Assembly (NCBI GenBank): GCA_030848545.1
Contig: JAVDCA010000028.1
Location: 24,262-88,261 of the forward strand
DNA from: Astrobacterium formosum
GTDB lineage: Bacteria > Pseudomonadota > Alphaproteobacteria > Rhizobiales > Xanthobacteraceae
Length of the DNA stretch: 64,000 nt
Direction: 5' to 3'
The notes below the pieces were generated by a model, which did not search any database, was not told the DNA's origin, and saw nothing but the letters and a program-made list of their open reading frames with translations. Positions 25,837 through 37,773 of the stretch are shown piece by piece (the first letter of the stretch is position 1; every line of letters begins with the position of its first letter). A program made the position numbers and the translations under genes.

Positions 25837-26520
25837 ATGAGCCAACCCATTCTCGAACTCGCTGACGTCTCCAAGACCTTCACGCTGCACCTGCAGGGTG
25901 GTCTGCGGCTGCCGGCCGTGAGCGATGTGACTTTCAGCGTCCATCCCGGCGAGTGCCTCGTACTGGCCGGCCCGTCCGGCGCCGGCAAGTCGTCGATCCT
26001 GAAGATGATCTACGGCAACTATCGCTGCGACAGCGGCCGCATCCTGGTGCGTCACGACGGCACGACGGTCGACGTTGCCCGAGCCGCGCCGCGCGAGATC
26101 CTGGCGCTACGCGCGTCGACGCTCGGCTATGTCAGCCAGTTCTTGCGCGCCATCCCGCGGGTTGCCGCCGTCGATGTGGTCGCCGGCGTCCAGGGCGAGA
26201 TGCGAGACGCTGCCGTTACACTCCTGCGCCGGCTCAATGTATCTGATCGGCTGCACGCCGTACCACCGGCGACATTTTCGGGCGGCGAGCAGCAGCGCGT
26301 CAACATCGCCCGCGGCTTCCTGCCCGACCTGCCGGTCCTGTTGCTCGACGAGCCGACCGCTTCGCTCGATGCCAGGAACCGGGCCGTCGTCGTCGAACTC
26401 GTCGCCGAGAAGAAGCGCCGTGGCGTCGCCATCGTCGCCGTCGTCCACGACGACGAGGTGCGCGCGGCCATCGCCGATACCATCGTGGACATTCAACCCC
26501 TGACCAGCCGAGCGGCCTGA
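25837..26520 (+). CDS. phnL: C-P lyase ABC-type subunit PhnL
   Basis: This 227-residue ABC protein of the C-P lyase pathway has Walker A GPSGAGKSS, signature FSGGEQQRVNIARGF and Walker B VLLLDEPTASLD. It assists PhnI in forming the phosphonate ribose triphosphate. It starts six bases after phnK. Confidence 0.95.
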   Translation: MSQPILELADVSKTFTLHLQGGLRLPAVSDVTFSVHPGECLVLAGPSGAGKSSILKMIYGNYRCDSGRILVRHDGTTVDVARAAPREILALRASTLGYVSQFLRAIPRVAAVDVVAGVQGEMRDAAVTLLRRLNVSDRLHAVPPATFSGGEQQRVNIARGFLPDLPVLLLDEPTASLDARNRAVVVELVAEKKRRGVAIVAVVHDDEVRAAIADTIVDIQPLTSRAA

Positions 26521-26522
26521 CC

Positions 26523-27674
26523 ATGCCCCCCGATTCCCTCGTTCTCGCCAATGCCCGTGTGGTTCTCGCCGATCGCGTCGTCGAACCCGGATGGGTCGTG
26601 GTTGAGGACGGCACCATCGCCGAGTTCGGCGAGGGTGCCGCGCCGGAGAAGGGCCTGGACCTCGCCGGCGACCTCGTCATCCCCGGCCTGGTCGAACTGC
26701 ACACCGACAATCTCGAAGCCCACGTGGCGCCGCGGCCGGGCGTGCGCTGGGACACGCTCGCCTCGGTCATCGCCTACGACGCCCAGCTCGCCACCTGCGG
26801 CATCACCACGGTATTGGATTCGCTGCGCGTTTGGCGCGAGGAGGGCGACCAGGAGGTCGGCGGCGAAGCCGCCCACTTCGCCGACACGATCCACGATGCG
26901 CGCATGTCGGACCTTCTGCGTGCCGATCACTTCCTGCACCTGCGCTGCGAGGTGCCGATGCCGTACGTGGTGAGCGAAGCCGAGAGCCTGATCGGCCGGC
27001 CGGAAGTGCGGCTCGTCTCGCTGATGGACCACACGCCCGGCCAGCGCCAGTTCCGCGACGAGAAGAAGCTGCGCGAATACTATCTTGGCAAGTCCCGTGC
27101 CGCCACGGAGGCGGAGCTCGACGCCATGTTCGAGACCCGCCGCCGGCATTCCGAGCTGCACGGCGAACAGAACTATCGCGATCTCGTCGCCCTCGCGCAG
27201 CGCCACCGGCGGCCGCTGGCGAGCCACGACGACACCTCCGAGGAGCATGCCGAGCAAGCCGTGCGGGACGGCGTCGCCATCGCGGAATTTCCCACCACCA
27301 TGGAGGCGGCGCGACGCCTGCACGCCGCCGGCGTCAAGGTGATGATGGGGGCACCCAACCTGGTGCGCGGCGCCTCCCACTCCGGCAATGTGGCGAGCGC
27401 CGAATTGGCGCGGGCGGGCATTCTCGACGTCATGTCGTCCGACTATGTGCCGGCGAGCCTGCTGATCGCGGCCTTCACGCTGGCGCAGCGCTTTCCCGCC
27501 ATCTCCCTGCCCGGCGCGGTCGCGACCGTCACCAAGACGCCGGCGGAAGCCGTCGGTCTCGGCGATCGCGGCGAGATCGCCGTCGGCAAGCGGGGCGATC
27601 TGGTGCGCGTGCGCATGAACCGTGACATGCCGGTCGCCGTCACGGTCTGGCGCCAGGGACGGCGGGTGGCATGA
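26523..27674 (+). CDS. phnM: RPnTP diphosphatase PhnM
   Basis: This 383-residue amidohydrolase-superfamily enzyme removes diphosphate from alpha-D-ribose 1-methylphosphonate 5-triphosphate. The metal site is recognisable as VELHTDNLEAHV (H60), followed by conserved MDHTPGQRQFRD and VMMGAPNLVRGASHSGN. It starts two bases after phnL and overlaps phnN. Confidence 0.96.
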   Translation: MPPDSLVLANARVVLADRVVEPGWVVVEDGTIAEFGEGAAPEKGLDLAGDLVIPGLVELHTDNLEAHVAPRPGVRWDTLASVIAYDAQLATCGITTVLDSLRVWREEGDQEVGGEAAHFADTIHDARMSDLLRADHFLHLRCEVPMPYVVSEAESLIGRPEVRLVSLMDHTPGQRQFRDEKKLREYYLGKSRAATEAELDAMFETRRRHSELHGEQNYRDLVALAQRHRRPLASHDDTSEEHAEQAVRDGVAIAEFPTTMEAARRLHAAGVKVMMGAPNLVRGASHSGNVASAELARAGILDVMSSDYVPASLLIAAFTLAQRFPAISLPGAVATVTKTPAEAVGLGDRGEIAVGKRGDLVRVRMNRDMPVAVTVWRQGRRVA

Positions 27675-28231
27675 GCGGCGGCGACGATTCGTCTTCCGGC
27701 ACGCTCGTCCTGGTGGTCGGGCCGAGCGGCGCCGGCAAGGACACACTGATCGCCATCGCGCGCGACCTGGTCGGGACAAACGAACGGGTGAGCTTCCCGC
27801 GCCGTATCGTCACGCGCGAATCCTCCGCGGCGGAGATCCACGACACCATGGCGGCGGACGAATTCGACGACGCCGTCAGGCACGGCGCCTTCGCGTTCTG
27901 GTGGCCGGCGCACGGATTGAAGTATGGCCTTCCATCGGCCATCGACGACGACCTGCGGCGCGGCGTCACCGTGGTGTGCAACGTCTCCCGCGCCGTCGTC
28001 GGACGGCTGCGGCAGACCTATGCGGATTGCAAGGTCGTGCTCGTCGACGCTCCCCGGGATGTCCGCGCAGCGCGGCTCGCGGCTCGCGGACGCCGCGCCG
28101 ACGGCGACGCCAGAGCGCGCCTGGATCGCCTCGGCGAGGCATTCGTACCCGACTTGGTCATCATGAATGTGGGCGATCCGGGCGAAGGCGGGCGCGCGCT
28201 CGCAGACGCCATACTGGCGGAGGCCAGTTGA
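27671..28231 (+). CDS. phnN: Ribose 1,5-bisphosphate phosphokinase PhnN
   Basis: This 186-residue guanylate-kinase-like enzyme converts ribose 1,5-bisphosphate to PRPP, the end of the C-P lyase pathway. The P-loop GPSGAGKDT lies near residues 17-25. It needs the cyclic phosphate to be opened first, normally by PhnP, which is absent here. It ends the phnGHIJ-GNAT-KLMN operon. Confidence 0.94.
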   Translation: MSGGDDSSSGTLVLVVGPSGAGKDTLIAIARDLVGTNERVSFPRRIVTRESSAAEIHDTMAADEFDDAVRHGAFAFWWPAHGLKYGLPSAIDDDLRRGVTVVCNVSRAVVGRLRQTYADCKVVLVDAPRDVRAARLAARGRRADGDARARLDRLGEAFVPDLVIMNVGDPGEGGRALADAILAEAS

Positions 28232-28279
28232 TCGAGCGCATCGCAAGAAGCGTTCTGTTCTCGAATCTTATGCCCCCTC

Positions 28280-28370
28280 GTGTGGCCACTGGATTGCTTC
28301 GCTTCGCTCGCAATGACGGCGCCGTCATTGCGAGGAGCCGAAGGCGACGAAGCAATCCAGGGGCCACACG
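28280..28370. repeat. Palindromic intergenic repeat, family A copy 2
   Basis: Two back-to-back units, CTGGATTGCTTCG...GCAATGACG and CGTCATTGCGAG...CGAAGCAATCCAG, form a large inverted repeat flanked by GTGGCC/GGCCAC. It separates the convergent phnN and IclR genes and could terminate both. Confidence 0.85.
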
Positions 28371-28403
28371 GCGGGGCGATTCCGGCGCCGAGAGCCTCGC
28401 AGG

Positions 28404-29258
28404 CTACCGCTCCCCGCCCGCCGGCCGACCCAACCGCTCTTCGATACGGCGTGCGGACGTTTTCACCGCCCCGACCAGATCGGGCTCGGGCTGGGTCACC
28501 TTGAACTCGGGAACCACGATCGAGATGGTGGCAAGACAGGTGCCGCGACGATCGCGGATCGGTGCCGCGATGCAGGCAACCGAATAGTCGGATTCGCCGG
28601 CCTGGATCGACAAGCCTTCGGCGAAGCAGCGCCGCGACGTCTCTGCCAGGACCACCTCATCGGTTTCGGCCCGGCCAGTCGGCGAAGACTTGGCCGAGGC
28701 GCGAAAGAGGGCCAGCCGCTCGGCTTCCGGCAGGTGACCGGCGAGGAGACGGCCGGACGCGGTCCAGTTGAGCGGCACGCGGGTGCCGACCCGCGACGTC
28801 ACCTGGAAATGGCCGGAGCCTTCGGCCATCGCCAGCACCACCATGTGGTGGCCATCACGGCCGCAGATCTGCACGGTCTCGCCGACCGCGCGCGACAATT
28901 CGTGCATCTCGTGGGTGGCGATGGTTAGCAGGTCGAGATTGCGCGCATAGCTCAGGCCATAGTGATAGAGGCGCGAACCGAGCCAGACATTACCCTCGCC
29001 GGTGCGGTCCAGCATGCCTTTTTCGACCAGATCGTCCACCAGGGCGTAGACGGTCGACAAGGGCGCGCCGACCGCCTTGGCGAGTTCGTAAGCGGTGGCC
29101 GGGACCTCGGTGGTCTGGAGATGATCGAGGATCTGCAAGACGCGATCGATGCCGCTGACCCGCGCGCGCCGCGCCTCGGGCGCCGGCGCCTCGACCGCAG
29201 ACACCGCGGCGGCAGGGCTGGATTGCACATTCGGCCGCGTCAACGCCATTTCGATCAA
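28404..29258 (-). CDS. IclR-family transcriptional regulator
   Basis: This 284-residue regulator has a winged helix near residues 38-95 ([27 protein letters not shown]) and an IclR effector domain to the end ([15 protein letters not shown]). It is the last gene of the nine-gene operon and overlaps the PLP-enzyme gene by four bases. It probably controls the operon promoter near 37626-37674. Confidence 0.9.
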   Translation of the reverse strand: MIEMALTRPNVQSSPAAAVSAVEAPAPEARRARVSGIDRVLQILDHLQTTEVPATAYELAKAVGAPLSTVYALVDDLVEKGMLDRTGEGNVWLGSRLYHYGLSYARNLDLLTIATHEMHELSRAVGETVQICGRDGHHMVVLAMAEGSGHFQVTSRVGTRVPLNWTASGRLLAGHLPEAERLALFRASAKSSPTGRAETDEVVLAETSRRCFAEGLSIQAGESDYSVACIAAPIRDRRGTCLATISIVVPEFKVTQPEPDLVGAVKTSARRIEERLGRPAGGER

Positions 29259-30454
29259 TCCGGCCAGTTCAGGATCGCGGCTTCCTGCCGCATCTTCCGC
29301 GCCGCGAAATCACTGACAAGAGGCTCGTTGCGCTGTTGCGCCTCGTCGAGGATTTCGGCGAGACGGCGCCCGACGATGAATTCCTGGCCGGGATGCAGGT
29401 TGCAAGGATCGAGATAGAAATAGCCCAGTTCGGCCTCGTGGTCACGGGCGATCACCGGCGGATCGCCGGCGGCGAGCGCATCCACGAGGTCCCAGGCGGC
29501 GAGCCGCGCCTCGTCCGGGACGACGACGACACGCAACCGATCGAGCGGATTATAGGTCGGGTCGGCTTCGATGTCGGCGTAAATACCGGGGCGGCCGGCG
29601 AGGACGGAGAGCCAATGATCGAGGGCGTCGCGTTCGCGCCGGCGCACGGCGACGTGGTCCCGCTGCTCCCACGCCTCAAGTGCCGCAACGGCACCGATCA
29701 GCGTCTCTTTACCGGCCTTCATGCCGCGGCCGATGCCGCGGTTCTGCAGATAGGTGGCGCGCACCAAGTCCTTGCGGCCGGCGACGAGCCCGCCCGTCGG
29801 ACCGCCGAGGAATTTGTGCGCCGAGTAAATGGCGATGTCGGCGCCGGCGGCGAGGAATCCGGTGAGATCGTATTCGGAAGCCGCGTCGACGATCACCGGC
29901 ACGCCGCGCCCGTGGGCGATGCCGATGAAGGTCGACAGTGGCACCATGCCGTAGCGGGCCACGTGATGGGAGACCACGTAGAGGGCGGCGGCGGTGTTCT
30001 CCGTGATGGCGCCGGCGACCTGGTAGCCGGAGGCCGAGGTCGCCTGGCCGACCGGCACGACGCGGGCGCCGGCGAGACGCACGGCCTGCTCGACCGGGGC
30101 GCCGTAGTCGACCATGTGGCCGGCCAGGAGGACGACCTCGTCCTTGAGACCGGTCGCGTCGGGCAGCCGCTCGATGGCGGCGAGGTCGGGGCCGGTCATG
30201 GTGGCGGCGACGGTGAGCGTGATGCCGGCGGAGCACGACGCGGTGACGAATCCGGCCTCGGCCCCGGTGGCGCGGGCGACCGCACGGCTCGCCAGCCGGT
30301 GCAGATCGCCCATCTCGACGAACTGGGGCAGGAGTTCGCCCATGGCGGTGATCGCGTCGGGCACCACGATGGAGGCGCCGAGCGACGTCATGGTGCCGGA
30401 GGCGTTGATGACCGGACGCAAACCGAGCGCCGGACGGGGATCGGAGGCGGTCAT
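29255..30454 (-). CDS. SelA-like / glucosaminate-ammonia-lyase-like PLP enzyme
   Basis: This 399-residue fold-type I PLP enzyme has the Schiff-base lysine in [12 protein letters not shown] (K214) and the PLP-ring aspartate D190 (VPVIVDAAS). It is related to selenocysteine synthase SelA and to the D-glucosaminate-6-phosphate ammonia-lyase group, but no selenocysteine system is visible. Its position next to a RidA gene suggests a beta-elimination that releases an unstable imine. Confidence 0.85.
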   Translation of the reverse strand: MTASDPRPALGLRPVINASGTMTSLGASIVVPDAITAMGELLPQFVEMGDLHRLASRAVARATGAEAGFVTASCSAGITLTVAATMTGPDLAAIERLPDATGLKDEVVLLAGHMVDYGAPVEQAVRLAGARVVPVGQATSASGYQVAGAITENTAAALYVVSHHVARYGMVPLSTFIGIAHGRGVPVIVDAASEYDLTGFLAAGADIAIYSAHKFLGGPTGGLVAGRKDLVRATYLQNRGIGRGMKAGKETLIGAVAALEAWEQRDHVAVRRRERDALDHWLSVLAGRPGIYADIEADPTYNPLDRLRVVVVPDEARLAAWDLVDALAAGDPPVIARDHEAELGYFYLDPCNLHPGQEFIVGRRLAEILDEAQQRNEPLVSDFAARKMRQEAAILNWPD

Positions 30455-30464
30455 GGGAATTGTC

Positions 30465-30947
30465 CTATGCTTCGTCGACGGCGAAGATGGCTTCGATCTC
30501 GACGGTGATTCCATTCGGCAGCGAGCCCATGCCCACTGCCGAGCGGGCGTGGCGGCCGGCGTCGCCGAACACAGAGACGAACAGGTTCGAGCAGCCGTCG
30601 ATGACCTTGGGGTGGTCGCCGAACTCCGGCACGGCATTGACCATGCCGAGGACTTTGATGACGCGCCGCACCCGGCCGAGGTCGCCCAGCGCCGCCTTGA
30701 GCACGGCGAGGAGATTGAGGCCGGTCAGCTCGGCATGGGCTCGTGCCTCATCGAGGCTCGTATCGCCGCCGACCTTGCCGATCTTGAGCGCACCCGAATG
30801 GTCGCGCGGCCCTTGACCCGACACGAACAGGAGCGAGCCCTCGCGGACATGGGTCACGTAATCGGCGACCGGACGCGGAGCGGGGGGAAGCGTGAGACCG
30901 AGGGCGGCGAGGCGCTGCTCGGGCGTGGACGGGGTGGCAATGGACAT
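30465..30947 (-). CDS. RidA-family reactive enamine/imine deaminase
   Basis: This 160-residue protein of the RidA/YjgF family (here the YjgH/TdcF-like long form) removes reactive enamine or imine intermediates made by PLP enzymes. Typical are [27 protein letters not shown] and the C-terminal [21 protein letters not shown] lies ahead of the start at 30947. It sits just upstream of the PLP-enzyme gene. Confidence 0.9.
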   Translation of the reverse strand: MSIATPSTPEQRLAALGLTLPPAPRPVADYVTHVREGSLLFVSGQGPRDHSGALKIGKVGGDTSLDEARAHAELTGLNLLAVLKAALGDLGRVRRVIKVLGMVNAVPEFGDHPKVIDGCSNLFVSVFGDAGRHARSAVGMGSLPNGITVEIEAIFAVDEA

Positions 30948-30961
30948 GGGGGAACTCCGGC

Positions 30962-33011
<2,050 letters not shown>

Positions 33012-33024
<13 letters not shown>

Positions 33025-34241
33025 CCGCAGTTCGGGCAGGCCGCGCGACCTGCCGGCTCCGCCGGGCGCTGGTGCCGGCTGGCGGCGACGGCTGTGGCCC
33101 CGATGATGGCGCGGCGCGGCTCGAAGATGCGGTCGAGGACGGCCGCATAGCCTTTGGAGTCCTTGACGTTCACCTTGGCGTCGACGACGTCGAACAGGGT
33201 GAAGTCGGCGCGTGCACCGGGCTTGAGGAAACCGTCGCTCGGCCTGCCGATCACGGCGCGCGGACGGATGGTCGAAGCCTCCACCACCTCGGCGAGCGGC
33301 ATGCCGAGCGCCATGAGTTTCGACATGGTGGTGGCAAGATCGCCGACGGCGCCGTCGAGGGACCAGCCATGCAGGTCGGTAGAGATCGTATGCGGCTTGA
33401 GGCCGCGCTTGATGGCGACTTCGGCGACCTCGAAGGAGAACGAGGCGCCGCCATGGCCGACGTCGAGCACGACGCCGCGGGCGGCCGCCGCTTCGACCTT
33501 GCGATAGAGCGTCTCATCCTCGAGGATCGAGCCGCCGATCTTGCCGTTGAAGCAATGGGTGACGATGTCGCCCGGTTCGAGCATGTCGATGACGTCGTCG
33601 TAGGTGGGCGGCGGCTCGCCCACATGCACCATCAGCGGAATCTTGAGAACCCGCGACATCTTCTTGGCGATGTGCAGCGGCTCCAGCCCCCACGAGCCGA
33701 GGATGACGCCGCTCGCCCGCAGCTTGAGGCCGATGATACGGTCGCGATTGGCCTCGACCACGGTGGCGATACGATCCACATCGATGAAACGCATGTCGAT
33801 GAGTTCGCTGATGCGGTTGCAAGCGACGAGGCCGATGGAGCCGATATTGAGAAAGGCGTAGATGGTCTCCAGCGCCGGTTCGATCACGTATTCGCGCAAG
33901 CCGTGGAAGTTGGCCTCGCCGGCGGAACCGGCATCGACCAGCGTGGTGACGCCGCGCGGAGCGCCGCATTGGGTTGGCCGCAACGAAAAGTCGGAGCCGC
34001 CGTACCAGATATGCGTGTGCAGGTCGGTCCAGCCCGGAGACAGATAGCTTCCGGCCGCCTCGATGACGCGCGTTCCCGCCGGCAGGCCATCGCCGACCTG
34101 CGGCGCGGCGGCAATGACCTTTCCGTCGCCGTCGACCAGCACGTCGAGATGGGACGGCGCGCCGGCGAGATCCGTGAAGGCGAGCGGCGTTGCGCCGCGG
34201 ATGAGCAGCGGCCCAGTGGCGCGGTCGAAGAGATCGTTCAT
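33012..34241 (-). CDS. Amidohydrolase/deacetylase metallohydrolase (COG3964)
   Basis: This 409-residue enzyme of the dihydroorotase-like branch has the metal ligands H75 and H77 (DLHTHIWYGG), carboxylated-lysine candidate K173 (GLKLRASG), H206, H229 (THCFNG) and the catalytic D289 (STDLHG). Relatives are annotated as dihydroorotase or D-aminoacylase; as I recall, characterised COG3964 members hydrolyse acetyl-(R)-mandelate in vitro, with the true substrate unknown. Encoded inside a peptide-type importer operon, it probably deacylates the imported compound. Confidence 0.88.
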
Positions 34242-35104
34242 CAGGTTGTCCTCGACAGACGGGGATCGAGCAGGTCGCGCAAGGCATCGCCGAGAAGCTG
34301 CAGCGACATCACCGAGAGGATGATGGCGACGCCGGGAAACCACATGATCCAGCCCGCCTGGTCCATGAACTGGCGCCCCATGGCGATCATGGTACCCCAG
34401 GTCGGGATGTCGGGCGACACGCCGACCCCCAGGAAGGACAGGCCGGCCTCGGCCAGGATCGCGTTGGCGAAGATGAAGCTGCCCTGCACCATCACGGGCG
34501 AGGCGAGGTTGCGCAGCACGTGGCGGACCAGGATCACCGGTGTCGGCACGCCGAGCGCACGGGCCGCCTCCACATAGGCGAGTTCGCGGATGACCAGCGT
34601 CGAGGCGCGCACCACGCGGGCGACGCGCGGCGCATAGACGATGCCCAACGCCAGCACCACGTTGACGGCGCTCGGACCCAGCGCGGCGACCAGCGCGATG
34701 GCGAGCAAGATGTCCGGGAACGCCATCATGGCGTCGATCAGCCGCGACAGCGGCGGATCGAGGCGGCGGAAATAGCCGGCGAACAAGCCGAGCGTGACGC
34801 CGATCAGCGCCGACACGACCACCACGGTGCCGCCGACGGCGAGCGAAATGCGACCCGCATGGATGGTGCGGGACAGGACGTCGCGGCCGAACTCGTCGGT
34901 ACCGAACAGGTGGAGGAGCGACGGTCCTTGCAGGCGCGAGCGGATGGAGAGTTGCCCGGGCGGATAGGGCATCACCTGGCTGGCGAAGATCGCCAGGGCC
35001 ACGATGACCACCAGGACCACGAGCCCGGCAACCGCAGGAGGCCGTCTCAGCAGGCCGGCGAGAATGCCGCGCTCGGCGTCCATCGATGTCGACGTCGCCG
35101 CCAT
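34241..35104 (-). CDS. Peptide/opine ABC transporter permease (DppC type)
   Basis: This 287-residue permease begins at 35104 (an ATGA overlap with the DppB-type stop). Typical features are HLFGTDEFGRDVLSRTIHAGRISL and the EAA-like YVEAARALGVPTPVILVRHVLRN. Its stop overlaps the amidohydrolase start. Confidence 0.93.
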   Translation of the reverse strand: MAATSTSMDAERGILAGLLRRPPAVAGLVVLVVIVALAIFASQVMPYPPGQLSIRSRLQGPSLLHLFGTDEFGRDVLSRTIHAGRISLAVGGTVVVVSALIGVTLGLFAGYFRRLDPPLSRLIDAMMAFPDILLAIALVAALGPSAVNVVLALGIVYAPRVARVVRASTLVIRELAYVEAARALGVPTPVILVRHVLRNLASPVMVQGSFIFANAILAEAGLSFLGVGVSPDIPTWGTMIAMGRQFMDQAGWIMWFPGVAIILSVMSLQLLGDALRDLLDPRLSRTT

Positions 35105-36045
35105 CAGTACCTCACGCGCGGGTCGACCGCGAGATAGAGCATGTCGATGACGAAGTTGATGATCACGTAGAGGCCCGCGATCACCAGGAGTGCCCCCTGG
35201 ATGACCGGATAGTCGCGCCGCAGCACCGCCGAGACGATCAGTGAGCCGACGCCCGGCAGGCCGAACACCGTTTCGGTGACGATGGCACCGGAGACGAGCA
35301 GCGCCGCCGTGAGCCCGATCACCGTCAGGATCGGGATGAGGGCGTTCTTGAAGGCGTGGCCGAGGACGACCTGCCATTCGCTCATGCCCTTGGCGCGCGC
35401 GGTGCGCACGAAATCGTCGCCGAGGACGTCGAGCATGCTCGCCCGGGTGAAACGGGCGATCAGCGCCGAAGAGACGATGCCGAGGGCGACCGCCGGCAGC
35501 ACGAGGTGGTGCAGGCGCGTGCCGAGACCGGCGCCCGGACCGCCGTAGCCCGACGGATCGAACCAGCCGAGTTTGACCGCGAAGACCTGCATCAGCACGA
35601 GGCCGAGCCAGAAGCTCGGCACCGAAGCGGCGAACATGGCGAGCGTCGTGGTCGCCTGGTCGAACAGCGAGCCGCGCCAATAGGCCGACAGGATACCGAC
35701 CGGCAGCGCGATCGTGCAGGCGATCAGCAGCGAAAACAGGGTGAGAAAGAAGGTCGGCTCCGCCCGCGCCAGCAAGGCCGCGCCAACCGGCTGGCCAAGA
35801 AAGATCGACTGGCCGAGATCGCCGGAGAGAAGGCCGCCCACATAGCGCAGATACTGGACCGCGAGAGACTGGTCGAGGCCGAGCCGGACGCGCAGATCGG
35901 CGACGTCCTGCGGGGTCGCGTCCGGTCCGAGCATCATCGCGGCCGGATCGCCGGGCGCGATGCGCACGATGACGAAGACGATGGTCACGACGAGCGCCAT
36001 GACCACCGTCATCTCGATCAGCCGTCGGATGAGCGGCTTGAGCAC
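35104..36045 (-). CDS. Peptide/opine ABC transporter permease (DppB type)
   Basis: This 313-residue permease has the N-terminal pattern of the family (RRLIEMTVVMALVVTIVFVIVRIAPGDP), about six helices and the EAA region FVRTARAKGMSEWQVVLGHAFKN. It follows the binding-protein gene by three bases. Confidence 0.94.
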   Translation of the reverse strand: MLKPLIRRLIEMTVVMALVVTIVFVIVRIAPGDPAAMMLGPDATPQDVADLRVRLGLDQSLAVQYLRYVGGLLSGDLGQSIFLGQPVGAALLARAEPTFFLTLFSLLIACTIALPVGILSAYWRGSLFDQATTTLAMFAASVPSFWLGLVLMQVFAVKLGWFDPSGYGGPGAGLGTRLHHLVLPAVALGIVSSALIARFTRASMLDVLGDDFVRTARAKGMSEWQVVLGHAFKNALIPILTVIGLTAALLVSGAIVTETVFGLPGVGSLIVSAVLRRDYPVIQGALLVIAGLYVIINFVIDMLYLAVDPRVRY

Positions 36046-36048
36046 CGC

Positions 36049-37599
36049 TTACTTCTCCAGCCAGGCGTTCCAGAAATACGGCCAGGGCGCCGGCACCACG
36101 CCTTCGAGCTGCGGCGACTTGGCGGCCAACGCGTTGAAGTTGCCGACCTTGTAGGCGGGGATTTCGTCGTAGATCAGCTTCTGCATGCCCTCGAACAGCT
36201 TGACGCGCTTTTTCAGGTCCGTCTCGGTGTTGAGCGCGCGAACCGCCTTGGCCTTGGCGTCGGAAACCCACCAGCCGGGCGCGGAATCCGCCATGTAATT
36301 GATCAGCGCCGGCTCGGGCAGGAACGGCGAGTGGGTGATGTAGATGTCCCACAGGGCCGGATCGGCGCGGCGCTGCACCAGCGTCGCCCACTCGACCACG
36401 TCCATCTGCACCTTGAAGCCGGCGGCTTTCAGATATTCCTGCGCCACCAGCGCCATCTTGTAGTGGAACTCGTATTGGCGGCTCGTGAGGATACGCACCG
36501 GCTTCACGCCGTCATATCCGGACTTCTTCAGGAGCGCTTTGGCGGCCTCGGTGTCGCCCTGCGGCTTATAGGCTTGCGTGCCCACATTGCTCGACCACAC
36601 ATATTCCTTCGGATAGAGCGGCGCCTCGACGGAGAAGAACTCCTTCGAGCCGAAGGCTGCCGTGAGCATGTCCTCGGGCGCCAGCGCGGCCTGCACGGCC
36701 TTGCGGGCGTCGAGGTTCGCGAGCACGCCGGCCTTGTGGTTCATGAAGAAAATCGGCCAGCCGAACGGCTTCAAGATCAGCGGCTTGTCCTTGCCGCCTT
36801 GGACGCGCGCATAGGACTCGACCGGCAGTGAGTCCACATAGGCGAACTGGCCGGCGACGGCCCCTTCGACACGGGTCGAGGCGTCGGGCACGGGCACGAA
36901 ACGGATCTCGTCGAGATACTGCTTGCGCGCGCCGCCGTAGCCATCGGGCTCGCCGGCGCGCGACTTGTAGCCGTCGAAGCGCACGAGCTGGATGTATTGG
37001 TCGGCCTTGCGCTCCTTGAGCATATAGGGGCCGGTACCGATGTTCTTGGTCAGCGTGTCCTGGGCGGCAGCGTCCGCCGGCACAATGATGGCGGCGGCGT
37101 TGTTGAAGGCGAGGAACGCGAGGAGCGGCGCATAGGGCTCCTTCAGGGTGATCTTGACGCCGAGGTCGCCGTCGGCGGCGACGCCGGTGACGAAGCCGGC
37201 GACCTGCTTGCCGCGCGAGGCGATCTTGAGCCAGCGATTGAGCGACGCGACCACGTCCTTGGACGTCATCTTGGCGCCGTCATGGAAAGTGACGCCGTCG
37301 CGCAGCTTGATCGTATAGACGAGGCCGTCGGCCGACACCTGCGGCATCTCGGCGGCGAGCAGCGGCGTCACCGCCCAATTCTTGTCGAAAGTGAACAGCG
37401 TCTCGAACATGTGCTGCGAAATGATGCCGACCAGGTCCGCCGTCGAGGACACGGGATCGAGGGTCGGCGGTTCGCCGATGGTGGCAACATTGATGACGCC
37501 GCCTTTTTGTGGCGCTGCGGTCGCAGGCCCCATAATTGCGGTGGCAGCGGCGGCGGCAGTAAGGACGGAGAGGACAAATCGCAAGCGAGGCTTCGTCAT
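36049..37599 (-). CDS. Peptide/opine ABC transporter substrate-binding protein (family 5)
   Basis: This 516-residue periplasmic binding protein of the DppA/OppA family has a signal peptide to about residue 28 (TATAAP) and the motifs GTGPYMLKERK, FFMNHKAGVLANLDARKAVQAAL and YKPQGDTEAAKALLKKSGYD. The start at 37599 has GGAG ahead. It leads the nine-gene operon and probably defines its substrate. Confidence 0.93.
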   Translation of the reverse strand: MTKPRLRFVLSVLTAAAAATAIMGPATAAPQKGGVINVATIGEPPTLDPVSSTADLVGIISQHMFETLFTFDKNWAVTPLLAAEMPQVSADGLVYTIKLRDGVTFHDGAKMTSKDVVASLNRWLKIASRGKQVAGFVTGVAADGDLGVKITLKEPYAPLLAFLAFNNAAAIIVPADAAAQDTLTKNIGTGPYMLKERKADQYIQLVRFDGYKSRAGEPDGYGGARKQYLDEIRFVPVPDASTRVEGAVAGQFAYVDSLPVESYARVQGGKDKPLILKPFGWPIFFMNHKAGVLANLDARKAVQAALAPEDMLTAAFGSKEFFSVEAPLYPKEYVWSSNVGTQAYKPQGDTEAAKALLKKSGYDGVKPVRILTSRQYEFHYKMALVAQEYLKAAGFKVQMDVVEWATLVQRRADPALWDIYITHSPFLPEPALINYMADSAPGWWVSDAKAKAVRALNTETDLKKRVKLFEGMQKLIYDEIPAYKVGNFNALAAKSPQLEGVVPAPWPYFWNAWLEK

Positions 37600-37625
37600 A
37601 CCCGATCTCCTGAGTGGGACGCGCG

Positions 37626-37674
37626 TTCCATAATCCCAACATTCCGTTATTATGGAATGTAGTTCATAATTATG
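37626..37674. promoter_or_regulatory. AT-rich operator cluster before the nine-gene operon
   Basis: Within a short AT-rich island lie nested inverted repeats: TTCCATAAT (37626-37634) with ATTATGGAA (37649-37657), CATTCC (37640-37645) with GGAATG (37654-37659), and the palindrome CATAATTATG (37665-37674). The position, 27-75 bases upstream of the first gene, and the symmetry fit an IclR-type operator. Confidence 0.6.
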
Positions 37675-37773
37675 TACTAGCCTCCGCCGTCGCGTCTTCA
37701 TTGTCAATAGCAGTCGCGTCCCGGCCGGGTTTTGAACCCGGCCGGGCCTCGCATCGATCTCGCGCTTGCCCAC

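Noticed and set aside
29255..30454. True selenocysteine synthase (SelA)
   Set aside because: No selB, selD or tRNA-Sec is seen and the operon is catabolic; only the fold is shared.
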